From DASXHD01 sp036488725 (GTDB lineage: Bacteria; Myxococcota_A; Polyangia; Polyangiales; Polyangiaceae): a stretch of 64,000 nucleotides of DNA. The notes below the pieces were generated by a model. It was not told the DNA's origin. It did not search any database and saw only the letters and a program-made list of their open reading frames with translations. Below, in pieces: positions 26,712-35,732 of the stretch. Where the stretch lies: assembly GCA_036488725.1 (NCBI GenBank), contig DASXHD010000113.1:1-64000 (forward strand), in the 5' to 3' direction. The position numbers were made by a program, and so were the translations under genes. The stretch's first letter is position 1; the number at the start of each line of letters is the position of its first letter.

Positions 26712-27567
26712 CACGTCGGGCCACGGCGCCGACGCGGTGCCCGTCGGCTTGCCCCCTGCTGCGCTTCCTGCAAACGCCGATGGTAATCCAGCGGTTTCCG
26801 ACACGCAGGGAGGCGCATCCAGGTCATGTCCTTGCGCGACCGATACGACTACGGGAGGTGCCGGCGGGGCTTATAACGGCAGCTCGGCGATCGATCCGAT
26901 GGGAGGTCTGCCGATCGAACCCGCGGATCCCGAGGCGGGTGCGCCCGGACCGTGCACCGGTCCGATCGGGGCGGACGGGGCTGACGGCGGCGTTGGCGCG
27001 AGCGCGACATCGATCGGCGTGCTCACCGCCAGCGGATGGCAGCCGGGCGGCGGCGCTGCCGGCGTGATCGGCGCGACCGGGCAAGGCGGAGCGGGCGGTG
27101 GCTTCCGCGTCGGGGGTCCTCCGAACGCGGGCGGTAGTGGCGCATGCGGCGGCTGCGGCGGGGAGGGCGCACCCGGTGGGGCTGCGGGCGGAGCGAGTCT
27201 CGCGATTGTGGTCCTCAACGCGACGTTACGTATTCAGGCATCGAGCATTCATGCCGGCAGCGGAGGTCAGGGCGGCGATGGAGGCGCAATCGGCCAGGCC
27301 GGTCAGCCTGGCGGAAGCGGTGGCATCGGCTCACCTGCACTCAATGGCGTTTGTCACGGCGGCGCCGGAGGCACCGGCGGTGCGGGAGGACCCGGCGGCG
27401 GCGGTGCAGGCGGCAGCTCGGTTGCAATTGCAACCGTCGCGACGACGCCGGACATCGACGCGTTCAGCACCGTGCTCGCGGGGACCGCGGGCAAAGGCGG
27501 ACACGATGGTTCGCCGCAAGCGGTCAAGGCGGTCGACGGCGTCGCCGAGGTGACTCACGCCTTTTGA
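26104..27567 (+). CDS. Gly-rich lipoprotein-like surface protein, copy 2
   Basis: 487 residues, paralogue of the preceding gene. It has a hydrophobic leader (ALSFECG), the same conserved block with the CDSSKP, CQGTYAENLV and GVALHGGFDC elements, and a diverged Gly-rich tail. The identity is concentrated in the N-terminal 200 residues, while the tails have different lengths and repeats. It differs by an eight- to ten-residue insertion around VAPKWMTGDAEPQY. A recent tandem duplication is the simplest explanation. The function is unknown; surface location is inferred from the leader and repeat composition. Confidence 0.83.
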   Translation: MTKIEIIGLGACAIVAALSFECGTTPECDVDAGCADASSVPPVSGGGCDSSKPPSQGGCAVDDTDGFFVSPAGSDTGVGSKAAPFQTIGRGILAAAGNVTKPNVYICQGTYAENLVIQTAPAGVALHGGFDCTGWTQTSAPTTVAPKWMTGDAEPQYVLDVIGAAALVESMTLTAPDATDPGASSIAAFVNGSPGMTFRRAAVTSGHGADAVPVGLPPAALPANADGNPAVSDTQGGASRSCPCATDTTTGGAGGAYNGSSAIDPMGGLPIEPADPEAGAPGPCTGPIGADGADGGVGASATSIGVLTASGWQPGGGAAGVIGATGQGGAGGGFRVGGPPNAGGSGACGGCGGEGAPGGAAGGASLAIVVLNATLRIQASSIHAGSGGQGGDGGAIGQAGQPGGSGGIGSPALNGVCHGGAGGTGGAGGPGGGGAGGSSVAIATVATTPDIDAFSTVLAGTAGKGGHDGSPQAVKAVDGVAEVTHAF

Positions 27568-27593
27568 AGCTTCTTGGGTATCATCGGCGAGCC

Positions 27594-28667
27594 ATGCCGA
27601 AATCGATGCCCCCGCCTTCGCGCGCACCGCGAACTCGCGGGCGAATTCCCGTGGCGAAGAAGGTGTCGGCGGAGGACGAAGACGCCGACGAGAGCGAGAC
27701 GAAGGCGAACTTTCCGCCCGAGCCGCCAACGATGCGCGACGTGTCGGGCGACGCGAGCCCGTCGGAGCCACCTCCGGAAGAAGAGTGGACGCAGACGTCG
27801 CAGACGGCGATCAAGATCTCGCCCGCCGGCGCGCCGAACAGCGCGATGCTGACGCAGCTCACCGGGCTTAGCGCGGGGGCGGTTCGCATCGTCAAAGAGC
27901 GTGAAATCGTCATCGGGCGCAACGCCGACTGCGGCGTGCGCCTCGCCGATCAAGGCATCAGCCGCCGTCACGCTCGGCTCGTCGGCGTCGCGGGCGGCCC
28001 GTACATGATCGAAGATTTGAAGTCGACCAACGGCACCTTCGTCGACGGTCACCGCGTGATGAAAATGAAGCTCCGCGGCGGCGAGCGCATCCAGCTCGGC
28101 CCGGACGTCATTTTTCGTTTCGCGTTCGGCGACGAGACCGAAGAAGCGCTCGCGCGAAAGCTCTACGAAGCCTCGACGCGCGATCCGCTCACGCAATGTT
28201 ACTCGCGCAGGTTCGTCGACGAGCGCCTCCAAGCCGAGGTCGCATACGCGCGGCGGCACAAGTCGCCGCTCAGCGTGATCATGATCGACATCGATCATTT
28301 CAAAGGCATCAACGACACGCACGGCCACCCCGGCGGCGACCGCGTGCTACGCGCGCTCGCGGCCAAAATCGCCGAGCTCGTTCGCACCGAGGACGTCTTC
28401 GGTCGTTACGGCGGCGAAGAGTTCGCGGTGATCGTGCGCGGCATCAAGCACAAGAACGTCGTCCGTCTCGCCGAACGATTGCGCTCGGGCGTCGAGGAGC
28501 TTCGCATCGCGCACGGCCCGCGCATCATCGAGGTCACCATCAGCCTCGGCGTCGCGTCGCTCGACGAGTGCGGCAAAGAAGCCGACGGCCCCGTCGTGAT
28601 CGCGCGCGCCGACGCGCGGCTCTATCAAGCCAAACGCGGCGGACGAAACCGCACGTGCGGGGCGTGA
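27594..28667 (+). CDS. FHA-GGDEF diguanylate cyclase
   Basis: 357 residues: a charged disordered N-terminus (1-75), an FHA domain (about 95-180, IGRNADCG, SRRHARL, STNGTFVDG) and a GGDEF domain with RYGGEEF active site. An inhibitory RxxD motif (RTED) sits five residues before GGEEF, so product feedback by cyclic di-GMP is expected. It should make c-di-GMP in the cytosol. The FHA domain implies input from a phosphothreonine protein, perhaps through kinases in this window. It ends one base from the convergent HrpB gene. Confidence 0.95.
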   Translation: MPKSMPPPSRAPRTRGRIPVAKKVSAEDEDADESETKANFPPEPPTMRDVSGDASPSEPPPEEEWTQTSQTAIKISPAGAPNSAMLTQLTGLSAGAVRIVKEREIVIGRNADCGVRLADQGISRRHARLVGVAGGPYMIEDLKSTNGTFVDGHRVMKMKLRGGERIQLGPDVIFRFAFGDETEEALARKLYEASTRDPLTQCYSRRFVDERLQAEVAYARRHKSPLSVIMIDIDHFKGINDTHGHPGGDRVLRALAAKIAELVRTEDVFGRYGGEEFAVIVRGIKHKNVVRLAERLRSGVEELRIAHGPRIIEVTISLGVASLDECGKEADGPVVIARADARLYQAKRGGRNRTCGA

Positions 28668-28668
28668 G

Positions 28669-31083
28669 TCACGCTTTCTGAAGCGGGTCCTCCGGCCACG
28701 CGTGGCGCGGATATTTTCGCATGAGCTCGCGGCGGATCTTCGGATAGTGACGCTCCCAGAAGCCGCCGAGATCGCTCGTCACTTGCACGGCGCGTTGGTT
28801 GGGCGCGAGCAAATGGAGCACGAGCGGCGTGTCGCCGACGCGCGGCGAGTCGCGCAGGCCGAAAAAATCTTGGAGCCGTGACGCGATCCACGGCGGGTTT
28901 CCGGGCTCGTACGTGACGCGCGCGCTGCGGCCGCTCGGGAGCGTGATGCGCTCGGGCGCGAGCCGTTCGATTTGCGCCATCGGCAGCGACGCGCGCACGA
29001 GATCGAAGAGGCCCGCCTCGCGCAGCTCCGCCATGCTCGAGCGTCCCTCGCAACACTCGCGGAGCGCGCGCGCGATCGCGGCGTCGTCGAGCGGCACTTT
29101 CGCGAACGCGGCGCGGAGCCGGAGCGTGTCGAAATCGGAGCCCGCGAGCCCAGCGCTCTCGGCCGCGCGATACAAAAGCTCGCTCGCCTCCGGGCCGCTC
29201 GCCGGCGCGCGCGTCTCCTCGATCGGAAGTCCGTCGTAGACGAGACGCGAGACGCGCTCGGCGCGTTCGGCGGACGCGTTCCACTCGACGGTCGCGCGTT
29301 CGTCGAGAAGGTCCGGCGCGATCTCGACGAGCTGCTCGGGCGTGACCTCGCTCGCGATGCGGACGAGCACGCTCGCGCCGCGGGCTTCGGCGTCGACTGC
29401 GATCACGAGCGGCGCGTCGCGCACGACGCTCGTCTCGGCGAGCTCGGCTTTTCCGCCGGCGAGGGCGAGCGCGCGCCCGCGCCCGTGCTCGCGTCGTCCC
29501 GCCTGCGGCGGATCCGACGACAGCCGCCTGGCGACTCGATCTGTGTATCCTGCAAGTATCGACGTGAGGAGCGCGTCTTCCGCCGCTTTCTCTCTCAGAC
29601 GTTGCGGCGTGCGCACGAGGCGCTTCAGTTGCTTTCGCGCGAGCTCGACGCGACGAACCGCGCCGCGGTCGACGTCGCCGCCCTCGTAGAGCGCGTCCAT
29701 CATCGCGAGCACGTCGGAGCGATCAGTGGGCAAGTCGCTCGTTCGGATCGACGAGCCGACGCGCGCGCGCGTCGCCAATCGGATGTCCCGCTCGCCGAGG
29801 AGCGCGGCCGCGGTCACGCCGTCGTCTGCGACGCCGCGGCGCTCGGCTTCGACGACCATGCGCGCGACGCGCGGGTGGAGCGGCAAGCGGAGCATCGCGC
29901 GTCCGGTCTCGGTGACGTCGCCGCGCGCGTCGGTGGCGCCGAGGCGCGCGAGCAATGCTTCGGCGGCGCCGAGCGCTTTCGCCGGCGGCTCGTCGAGCCA
30001 AGCCAGATCGCGCACGCCGCTCGCGCGAAGCTCGAGGAGCGTCTGCGCGAGGTCGACGCGCAAGAGCTCCGGCGTCTCGTGCTCCGGGCGCGCTTCGAAA
30101 TCCGAGCGCGCATAAAGACGATACGCGCGGCCCTCGCGCGTTCGACCGGCGCGACCCGCGCGCTGCGTGCACGACGCGCGGCTCGCTTTTTCGACGCGCA
30201 GCGAGGGCAACCCCGTGTACGGCGAGTGCTCGGCGCGTCGCACGAGGCCACTGTCGACGACCGCCGCGACGCCCTCGATCGTCACGCTCGACTCGGCGAC
30301 GTTGGTCGACACGATCACTTTGCGACGCGTGCTCGACCCGACGGCGCGATCTTGCTCGTCGGGCGGCAGGTCCCCGTGAAGCGCGAGCACCAGCGCGTCG
30401 TATTTCTGCGCAGCGCTCGCGCAAGCGTCCATCGCGCGACGAATCTCCGCGGCGCCGGGCAAGAAGACGAGCACGTGGCCGTCGGGCGTCTCGCCGAGCG
30501 CGCGCCGCACCGCCGACGCGACGCGGAGCTCGAGCGCGCGATCGTCGACGGCGTCCTCGTGAAAAATCGTGACGGGGTAGGGACGTCCCTCCGCGCGGAC
30601 GATCGGCGCGCCGAGAAACGCCGCGACCGGCTCGGCGTCGAGCGTCGCCGACATCGCGACGAGCGCGAGGTCCTTCCGTTTCGTTTCGCGCAGCCGCCGC
30701 AAGAGCGCGAGCGCGACGTCGGTGTGCACGTGCCGCTCGTGAAGCTCGTCGAGCACGACCGCCGACACGCCCGCGAGCTCGGGATCGCTCGCGAGCCGTC
30801 GCGTCAGCACGCCTTCGGTGACGAACAGCAGCCGCGTTTTTTCGCTGCGCGCTTCCTCGAAGCGCACCGCGTAGCCGACGGTCTCGCCGACTTTCTCACC
30901 GCGCTCTTCGGCGACGCGCCGCGCGGCCATGCGCGCCGCCATGCGCCGCGGCTCGAGGACGATGACGTCGCCCGCGCGCTCGAGGAGCATCGGCGGAACG
31001 CGCGTCGTCTTCCCCGCGCCGGGCGGTGCTTCCAAAACGCAAGAGCCCGCCCGCGCGATCGCCGCGCGAACGGGCTCGAGCAC
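28669..31083 (-). CDS. hrpB: ATP-dependent RNA helicase HrpB
   Basis: 804 residues from a GTG. DEAH/DExH helicase with Walker A PPGAGKTT, the DELH box in VLDELHERHVHTD, motif III SATLD, and motif VI QRAGRAGR, then the HA2 and HrpB-specific C-terminal region. The family is a bacterial DEAH/RHA helicase of unclear cellular role. Upstream of the GTG, codons in frame read PKPLPIDEV, which looks like the family's normal N-terminus, but no ATG, GTG or TTG precedes them before a stop; only a CTG at 31113 could serve. The true start may therefore be non-canonical. Confidence 0.93.
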   Translation of the reverse strand: MLEPVRAAIARAGSCVLEAPPGAGKTTRVPPMLLERAGDVIVLEPRRMAARMAARRVAEERGEKVGETVGYAVRFEEARSEKTRLLFVTEGVLTRRLASDPELAGVSAVVLDELHERHVHTDVALALLRRLRETKRKDLALVAMSATLDAEPVAAFLGAPIVRAEGRPYPVTIFHEDAVDDRALELRVASAVRRALGETPDGHVLVFLPGAAEIRRAMDACASAAQKYDALVLALHGDLPPDEQDRAVGSSTRRKVIVSTNVAESSVTIEGVAAVVDSGLVRRAEHSPYTGLPSLRVEKASRASCTQRAGRAGRTREGRAYRLYARSDFEARPEHETPELLRVDLAQTLLELRASGVRDLAWLDEPPAKALGAAEALLARLGATDARGDVTETGRAMLRLPLHPRVARMVVEAERRGVADDGVTAAALLGERDIRLATRARVGSSIRTSDLPTDRSDVLAMMDALYEGGDVDRGAVRRVELARKQLKRLVRTPQRLREKAAEDALLTSILAGYTDRVARRLSSDPPQAGRREHGRGRALALAGGKAELAETSVVRDAPLVIAVDAEARGASVLVRIASEVTPEQLVEIAPDLLDERATVEWNASAERAERVSRLVYDGLPIEETRAPASGPEASELLYRAAESAGLAGSDFDTLRLRAAFAKVPLDDAAIARALRECCEGRSSMAELREAGLFDLVRASLPMAQIERLAPERITLPSGRSARVTYEPGNPPWIASRLQDFFGLRDSPRVGDTPLVLHLLAPNQRAVQVTSDLGGFWERHYPKIRRELMRKYPRHAWPEDPLQKA

Positions 31084-31114
31084 TTCGTCGATTGGAAGCG
31101 GTTTCGGCTGCAGC

Positions 31115-31960
31115 TCAGCCCGGAGGCAAACGCGCCGCGATTTCGTTCATGTCAGCCGCGAGCGCCCACGGCTCGAGGATGATGTAGAGGATCGGCGACT
31201 TCGGCGGCGGCAGACCCATCATCTGCTTGGCCCGCGCCATCTCCTGGTTGACGTAGAGCGCGCCCCAAACCGGCACGATGATCGGCCAGATCGCGAACTG
31301 CGGATTCTTCGTCGTGTTCTTCAGCTCGTTCCACATCTGGTAGCAGACGAGGAAGTAGAGCACCGTGCCGACGAGCGACACGAGCGACCCGACGAGCCCG
31401 AGGATGCCGATGATGTGGCTGAGGATCGCGCCGACGATGTTGCCGCCGACCATGAGGCCGTACGGGATGAGGAGCGTCATCACCGGATTGCGTTGGCGAG
31501 GCTTGCCGCCGCCGCCCTGCACCGACGACTGGAATCCCGCGAGCGCTTGATTGAACTGCGCCGCGTTCTGCGGCACGTCGGTCTGCTGCTGGCCGTAGGC
31601 CTGCTGCTGCTGCCCGTAACCTTGCTGCGGTTGTCCGTAGCCTTGTTGCGGCTGCTGCCCGTAACCCTGCGGCGCTTGCTGCTGCTGGGGCTGTCCGTAC
31701 TGCTGCTGCTGCGGCTGCCCGTATTGCGGCTGCTGCTGCTGCGGCTGCTGCTGGTACTGGGGCTGTTGCGGCTGCTGCTGGTACTGCGGCTGCTGCGGCT
31801 GCTGCTGGTATTGCGGCTGCTGCGGCTGCCCGTATTGCGGCTGCTGCGGGAATCCTTGCTGCTGCGGGAAACCTTGTTGGGGCTGTTGCGGGTAACCCTG
31901 CTGCGGCGCACCCGGCGGATATCCCGGCGGCCCTCCACCATACGGGTTGTTGTTGTTCAC
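31115..31960 (-). CDS. Gln/Pro-rich membrane protein
   Basis: 281 residues. The first 120 are built of Q-P-Q-Y-G/ Q-Q-P-Q repeats; the remainder has at least three hydrophobic segments (about 160-185, 188-210, 230-250) with the pattern of a DUF4870/DUF4234-type small membrane protein, ending near VWGALYVNQEMARAKQMMG. I chose the GTG at 31960 because AAGGAG lies nine bases upstream; an ATG at 31990 lacks such a site. The low-complexity head is probably disordered and cytoplasmic. Function unknown. Confidence 0.8.
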   Translation of the reverse strand: MNNNNPYGGGPPGYPPGAPQQGYPQQPQQGFPQQQGFPQQPQYGQPQQPQYQQQPQQPQYQQQPQQPQYQQQPQQQQPQYGQPQQQQYGQPQQQQAPQGYGQQPQQGYGQPQQGYGQQQQAYGQQQTDVPQNAAQFNQALAGFQSSVQGGGGKPRQRNPVMTLLIPYGLMVGGNIVGAILSHIIGILGLVGSLVSLVGTVLYFLVCYQMWNELKNTTKNPQFAIWPIIVPVWGALYVNQEMARAKQMMGLPPPKSPILYIILEPWALAADMNEIAARLPPG

Positions 31961-32062
31961 GGGGCGATTCTCCTTTGCGCCGGAAAGCATCGCAGACTTC
32001 CGTCAGAAACGAAAGGGCGAGAAACGAGCGAAATTGAGCCAAAAACGCTATGGAAAACGAAT

Positions 32063-33064
32063 ATGGAATTGTCGCGCTACACCACGCTCGAGCTCGGCGG
32101 AGCCGCCCGCCGCTTCGTTTCGGCGACGCGCGAGAGCGATCTCGTCGCGATCATTTCCGACTGCGACGCGCGCGGCGAGCCGGTGTTCGTGCTCGGAGGC
32201 GGGAGCAACGTCGTCTTCGCCGATGCGGGATTCGACGGCACGGTGGTGCACGTCGCGACGCGCGGAATCGTGACGGGCGACGAGCTCGAGATCGCGGCCG
32301 GCGAGCCGTGGGACGACTTCGTCGCGTGGTCGGTGCGGAGCGGTCTCGCCGGAGTCGAGTGTCTCTCGGGCATTCCCGGGCTCGTCGGCGCGACGCCGAT
32401 TCAAAACGTGGGCGCCTACGGTCAAGAAGTGAAGGACACGATCGCGAGCGTGCGCGTGTGGGATCGCGAGACGTCGCAGATCGTTTCGCTCTCGAACGAA
32501 GCGTGTCGATTTTCTTACCGGCACAGCATGCTCAAAGAGTCGCCGCGATGGGTCGTCTTGCGCGTGCGGTTCGCGCTCGCGAAGTCCGTGCAGAGTACAC
32601 GCATTCGCTACGCCGAGCTCGCGCGCGCGGTCGGAGGCGAGACTGCGCCGCTCGCGCGCGTGCGCGAGGCGGTGATCGCGCTGCGCAAAGGGAAGGGGAT
32701 GGTGCTCGATCCGAACGACGCCGACACGCGGAGCGCCGGATCCTTTTTCGTGAACCCGACGATGGACGAAGCGGCGTACGCGGCGCTCGCGGCGCGCGCG
32801 GGCGAGAGCGTTCCGCGATTTCCGTCGGACGACGGGCGCGTGAAGGTTCCGGCGGCGTGGCTCATCGAGCACGCGGGGTTCGCGAAAGGGACGGCGCGCG
32901 GGCGCGTCGCGATTTCGAGCAAGCACGCGCTCGCGCTGACCAACCGCGGCGGGGCGACGGCGGGCGAGCTTCTCGCGCTCGCGCGCGAAATTCAGGGCGG
33001 CGTCTTCGCGCGGTTCGGCGTCACGCTCGTGCCCGAGCCGGTGCTCGTGGGCTCTGCTCTTTAA
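32063..33064 (+). CDS. murB: UDP-N-acetylenolpyruvoylglucosamine reductase
   Basis: 333 residues. An FAD enzyme that reduces UDP-GlcNAc-enolpyruvate to UDP-MurNAc with NADPH in peptidoglycan synthesis. It has the FAD-binding LGGGSNV, IPGLVGATPIQNVGAYGQE, RFSYRHSMLK, the catalytic Ser in GSFFVNP and the catalytic Glu in LVPEP. The YRHSMLK segment marks type I MurB. The ATG at 32063 gives the usual N-terminus NTTLELGG-like (YTTLELGG). It lies apart from the usual cell-wall cluster. Its stop overlaps the convergent small membrane gene by four bases. Confidence 0.96.
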   Translation: MELSRYTTLELGGAARRFVSATRESDLVAIISDCDARGEPVFVLGGGSNVVFADAGFDGTVVHVATRGIVTGDELEIAAGEPWDDFVAWSVRSGLAGVECLSGIPGLVGATPIQNVGAYGQEVKDTIASVRVWDRETSQIVSLSNEACRFSYRHSMLKESPRWVVLRVRFALAKSVQSTRIRYAELARAVGGETAPLARVREAVIALRKGKGMVLDPNDADTRSAGSFFVNPTMDEAAYAALAARAGESVPRFPSDDGRVKVPAAWLIEHAGFAKGTARGRVAISSKHALALTNRGGATAGELLALAREIQGGVFARFGVTLVPEPVLVGSAL

Positions 33065-33372
33065 GGAACGAAGAGCGCTTGCAGCACGGCGACGAGCGCG
33101 GTCCACGGGAGCGCCGCGACCGCGACGTGCGCGAGAGGCGCCGCGCGTTTGGCGAGGAGCGCCGCGGTGAGCGCGACGAACCCGCCCGCGTACGCGGCGG
33201 TCCATGCGCGCCAAAAGTAACCCGCGTGAATGCTCTGCATCAGCGTCGCCGGGTTCGGCTCGGGCACGAGGAGCGCTTGGAGCACGCGCGTCAGCGCGTA
33301 GACGATCACCGCGGCTTCGAGCCCGCACGCGATCGCGGCGAGGACGCGCGCCGCGCGAGGACGAGGTGTCAT
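33061..33372 (-). CDS. Small membrane protein, last gene of the radical SAM cassette
   Basis: 103 residues with three hydrophobic segments (about 8-33, 50-72 and 80-102) and no recognised domain. The start overlaps the radical SAM stop by four bases (ATGA), so it is translated together with it. A role as a membrane partner, immunity or transport component for the modified peptide is possible but is inference from position only. The end overlaps murB on the other strand. Confidence 0.72.
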   Translation of the reverse strand: MTPRPRAARVLAAIACGLEAAVIVYALTRVLQALLVPEPNPATLMQSIHAGYFWRAWTAAYAGGFVALTAALLAKRAAPLAHVAVAALPWTALVAVLQALFVP

Positions 33373-34457
33373 GCGCCCCGGGCGGCCTCGGCGCGGACGA
33401 CGCGCGGGCACTCGGGATCGGGCGCGTCGTGGCCGACGAGAAATCGCGCGACCGCTTTGCACCCGCCGCGGCAAACGCGGGCGAGCGCGCACGTGTCGCA
33501 CGGCGCGGTCGTTCCGTGCGGCGCGGCTTGCGCGGACGGCTCGAGAAAGCTGCAAGGCGCGACGCGTCCGTCGGCGCGCACGGCCGCGAGCTTCGCGCCG
33601 GCCTCGCATCCGAAGACGCCGAGCCGCTCGAGATCGTCTGCGCGATCGTAGAGCGCGTCGGCCAGAAGCGCGACCATCGCGCAGTCGATGCGAATGCGGA
33701 ATCCAAATGGTTGCAGTTTGCAACTGAGCTCGCGCAGCGTCTCGCCGAGCGCGGCGACTTGTTCGCGCGATAGACGCTTGTCGACGTAATCGAGCTTTGC
33801 GGCGCGGCCGGCGGGCTTGTAGCGCAGGAGCTGAGCTTCGCGTGCGCCGAGCTCGCGTGCGCGCGCGAGCGTCGCGTCGAGCGAGGGAAAGCTTTGTTTG
33901 GTGAGGACGACGTTCACGCCGAACGGAACGCCAGCGTCGCGGAGGAGCGTCATCGCGCGCTCCGCGGCGCTCGCGCCCGGGAAGGCGCGTACGGCGCGGT
34001 AGACGTCGCCTTCGCCGTCGTAGCTGACGTTCACTTGGGCGAACGCGCGAAGTGAATCGGCCTTGGCCTTGGTCATGCCGATGCCGCTCGTCGTGAGGAC
34101 GGCGGTGAGGCCGCGCGCGCGCGCGCATTCGGCGAGCTCGCCGAGATCGTCGCGCAGGATCGGCTCGCCGCCGCCGAACGCGACGGTGAAGACGCCGCGC
34201 GCGGCGAGATCGTCGAGCGTTTTTTCGAGCACGTCGCGCGGCACGTGCGCGCCGTCGGGTCGCGCGTCGAGGTAACAGCCTTCGCAGCCGACGCCGCACT
34301 GCGACGTGACCGCGACGTGCGCTTCGAGCGGCCCGTCGTGCGGCGCGCGATCGAGATCGATGCCGAGCGCCCGCGCCCCCGCGCGATCGAGCGCGACGAG
34401 CGCCGGAGGATCGTCGAGCCTCACCCACGCGCCCCATGTCTCGACGCGATGCCTCAT
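33369..34457 (-). CDS. Radical SAM/SPASM-domain enzyme
   Basis: 362 residues. The radical SAM cluster motif is CGVGCEGC (Cys54, Cys58, Cys61; C-x3-C-x2-C), with the GGEP motif in AFGGGEPIL. The C-terminal SPASM region has seven Cys (in FGCEAG, APCSF, CDTCALARVCRGGC and the last PEC) for auxiliary Fe-S clusters. The family includes peptide maturases such as PqqE, AlbA and MftC, which form crosslinks on small precursor peptides. The start overlaps the stop of the 74-residue peptide gene upstream by four bases. No RRE-type peptide-binding domain is obvious in the first 45 residues, although that stretch is of unknown fold. Confidence 0.9.
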   Translation of the reverse strand: MRHRVETWGAWVRLDDPPALVALDRAGARALGIDLDRAPHDGPLEAHVAVTSQCGVGCEGCYLDARPDGAHVPRDVLEKTLDDLAARGVFTVAFGGGEPILRDDLGELAECARARGLTAVLTTSGIGMTKAKADSLRAFAQVNVSYDGEGDVYRAVRAFPGASAAERAMTLLRDAGVPFGVNVVLTKQSFPSLDATLARARELGAREAQLLRYKPAGRAAKLDYVDKRLSREQVAALGETLRELSCKLQPFGFRIRIDCAMVALLADALYDRADDLERLGVFGCEAGAKLAAVRADGRVAPCSFLEPSAQAAPHGTTAPCDTCALARVCRGGCKAVARFLVGHDAPDPECPRVVRAEAARGA

Positions 34458-34678
34458 GGGTCCTCCGTCTCCGTCTCTGACGCCGACTCCGTCTTCGTGG
34501 CCGTCTCCGTCTCCGACTCCGATTTCGCGAGCGCGGCGGCGACCGCGACGAAGATCGCGCCGGCGGCGACCTGGGCGACGAAGAGCGTGTCGATGACGCT
34601 GCCGATGCTTGAGCAATTCGCGCCGTGGCCTTCGCGCACGACGCGCACGTGCTCCGCCAACTTTTCTTCGTCCGTCAT
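34454..34678 (-). CDS. Small Cys-containing peptide, possible radical SAM substrate
   Basis: 74 residues: a charged leader-like head (1-18, MTDEEKLAEHVRVVREGH), a centre with a single Cys22 in GANCSSIGS followed by a hydrophobic stretch (about 26-51), and an acidic Ser-Glu-Thr repeat tail (53-74). It is sandwiched between the TPR membrane protein and the radical SAM gene, with four-base ATGA overlaps on both sides. That is the arrangement expected of a RiPP precursor and its maturase, but the hydrophobic centre could equally be a transmembrane helix. I do not recognise the family. Its reading is supported by exact start-stop coupling. Confidence 0.7.
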   Translation of the reverse strand: MTDEEKLAEHVRVVREGHGANCSSIGSVIDTLFVAQVAAGAIFVAVAAALAKSESETETATKTESASETETEDP

Positions 34679-35670
34679 AACCCGAAGCTCTCCAAATAGC
34701 GTACGTCGATGCCCGCGAGGACGAGGAGCGCCGCCGAGGCGACCGCGACTGCGCCGAACGTGGCTCGCGCGGCGCGCGCCGCGGGTGACGAGCTTCCGGC
34801 GAGCGACCACGCGCGCGCCGCGACGGCGATGGCGAGAACGCTCGCCGGCAGCATGACGAACGGCGTCGCGTTGCCGCGCTCGAACGCGTTCGCGAGCGCT
34901 GTCGCGACGATTGTAAGATACACGCAAATCGCCGCCGCCCGCGGCACGAACCGAACGAGCTCGCGCGCGCGCGCCCCGCGGAGGCGTCGCGCCGCGGCTT
35001 GCCCCGCGAGGATCGCGAAGAGCGCGAGCGCCGCGACGGCGACACGCTCGAGGATTCGCCGGCGCGCCCAGTGCGCGACGCGCACGACGAGCTCCGGGTC
35101 GATCGACGCGACGCGCGCGGCCGCGCCCTTCGCGCTCGCGACGTCGGCGCGCGCCATCGCGATGTCCGCGAGCCTCGTCGCTGCTTGCGAGCGAATCGGT
35201 CCGTCGGCCGTCGACTTCGCGCGCGGCTCGTCGAGCAGCGCGTCGAGCTCGCGCTCGGCATCGCGCGGGCGCGCGAGCTTCGTCGCGTACGCCTCCGCCA
35301 CGAACATGCGCGCCTCGACGCGCACCTCGCCCGCCGGAAACTTTTCGAGATCGCCCGCGAGCGCGTCGACCTCGGCCGCGTCGCGCTGCGAGCCTTCTTG
35401 CCGCCGCACGCGCTCGAGCCGAACGAGCGGCGCGAAATCGCCCTCCGACCGATCGCGGAGCCAACCCGCGCGCGCGTTCGCGCGGAGCACGTAGCGATTC
35501 GACGGATCGGCCGCGACCGACGCTTCGTAGTCGGCGAGCGCGTCCTTCAGATCGAGCGCTTTCTCCTCTCGCTCGGCCGACTCGTAGAGCCGCTCGGCCG
35601 TCGCGCGCGCGGCGGGTTCGGTCACGGCGAGGGCGACCACGAGCGAAATCACGCTCGGAAGGTGATCCAC
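34675..35670 (-). CDS. TPR-like membrane protein, first gene of the radical SAM cassette
   Basis: 331 residues from a GTG. An N-terminal hydrophobic segment (about 6-18), a long helical TPR-like region (about 25-200, with AERLYESAEREEKALDLKDALADYEASV), then several hydrophobic helices (about 205-230, 240-262, 270-292, 305-325). No catalytic domain is recognised. The stop overlaps the start of the small peptide gene (ATGA). It is divergent from the FG-GAP lipoprotein gene across 62 bases that must contain the operon promoter. A longer frame upstream would run into that gene's start. Confidence 0.75.
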   Translation of the reverse strand: MDHLPSVISLVVALAVTEPAARATAERLYESAEREEKALDLKDALADYEASVAADPSNRYVLRANARAGWLRDRSEGDFAPLVRLERVRRQEGSQRDAAEVDALAGDLEKFPAGEVRVEARMFVAEAYATKLARPRDAERELDALLDEPRAKSTADGPIRSQAATRLADIAMARADVASAKGAAARVASIDPELVVRVAHWARRRILERVAVAALALFAILAGQAAARRLRGARARELVRFVPRAAAICVYLTIVATALANAFERGNATPFVMLPASVLAIAVAARAWSLAGSSSPAARAARATFGAVAVASAALLVLAGIDVRYLESFGL

Positions 35671-35732
35671 GCGCGCGGCGTTGTACAGCCGAAACGTTGT
35701 CGCCCGCCGCGAAGCTCTGCTACTCGTTCCGC

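Noticed and set aside
31560..31950. Regular short repeats that could suggest a CRISPR or satellite
   Set aside because: They are CAG/CAA-type codon repeats encoding the Gln/Pro-rich head of a membrane protein; no spacers.
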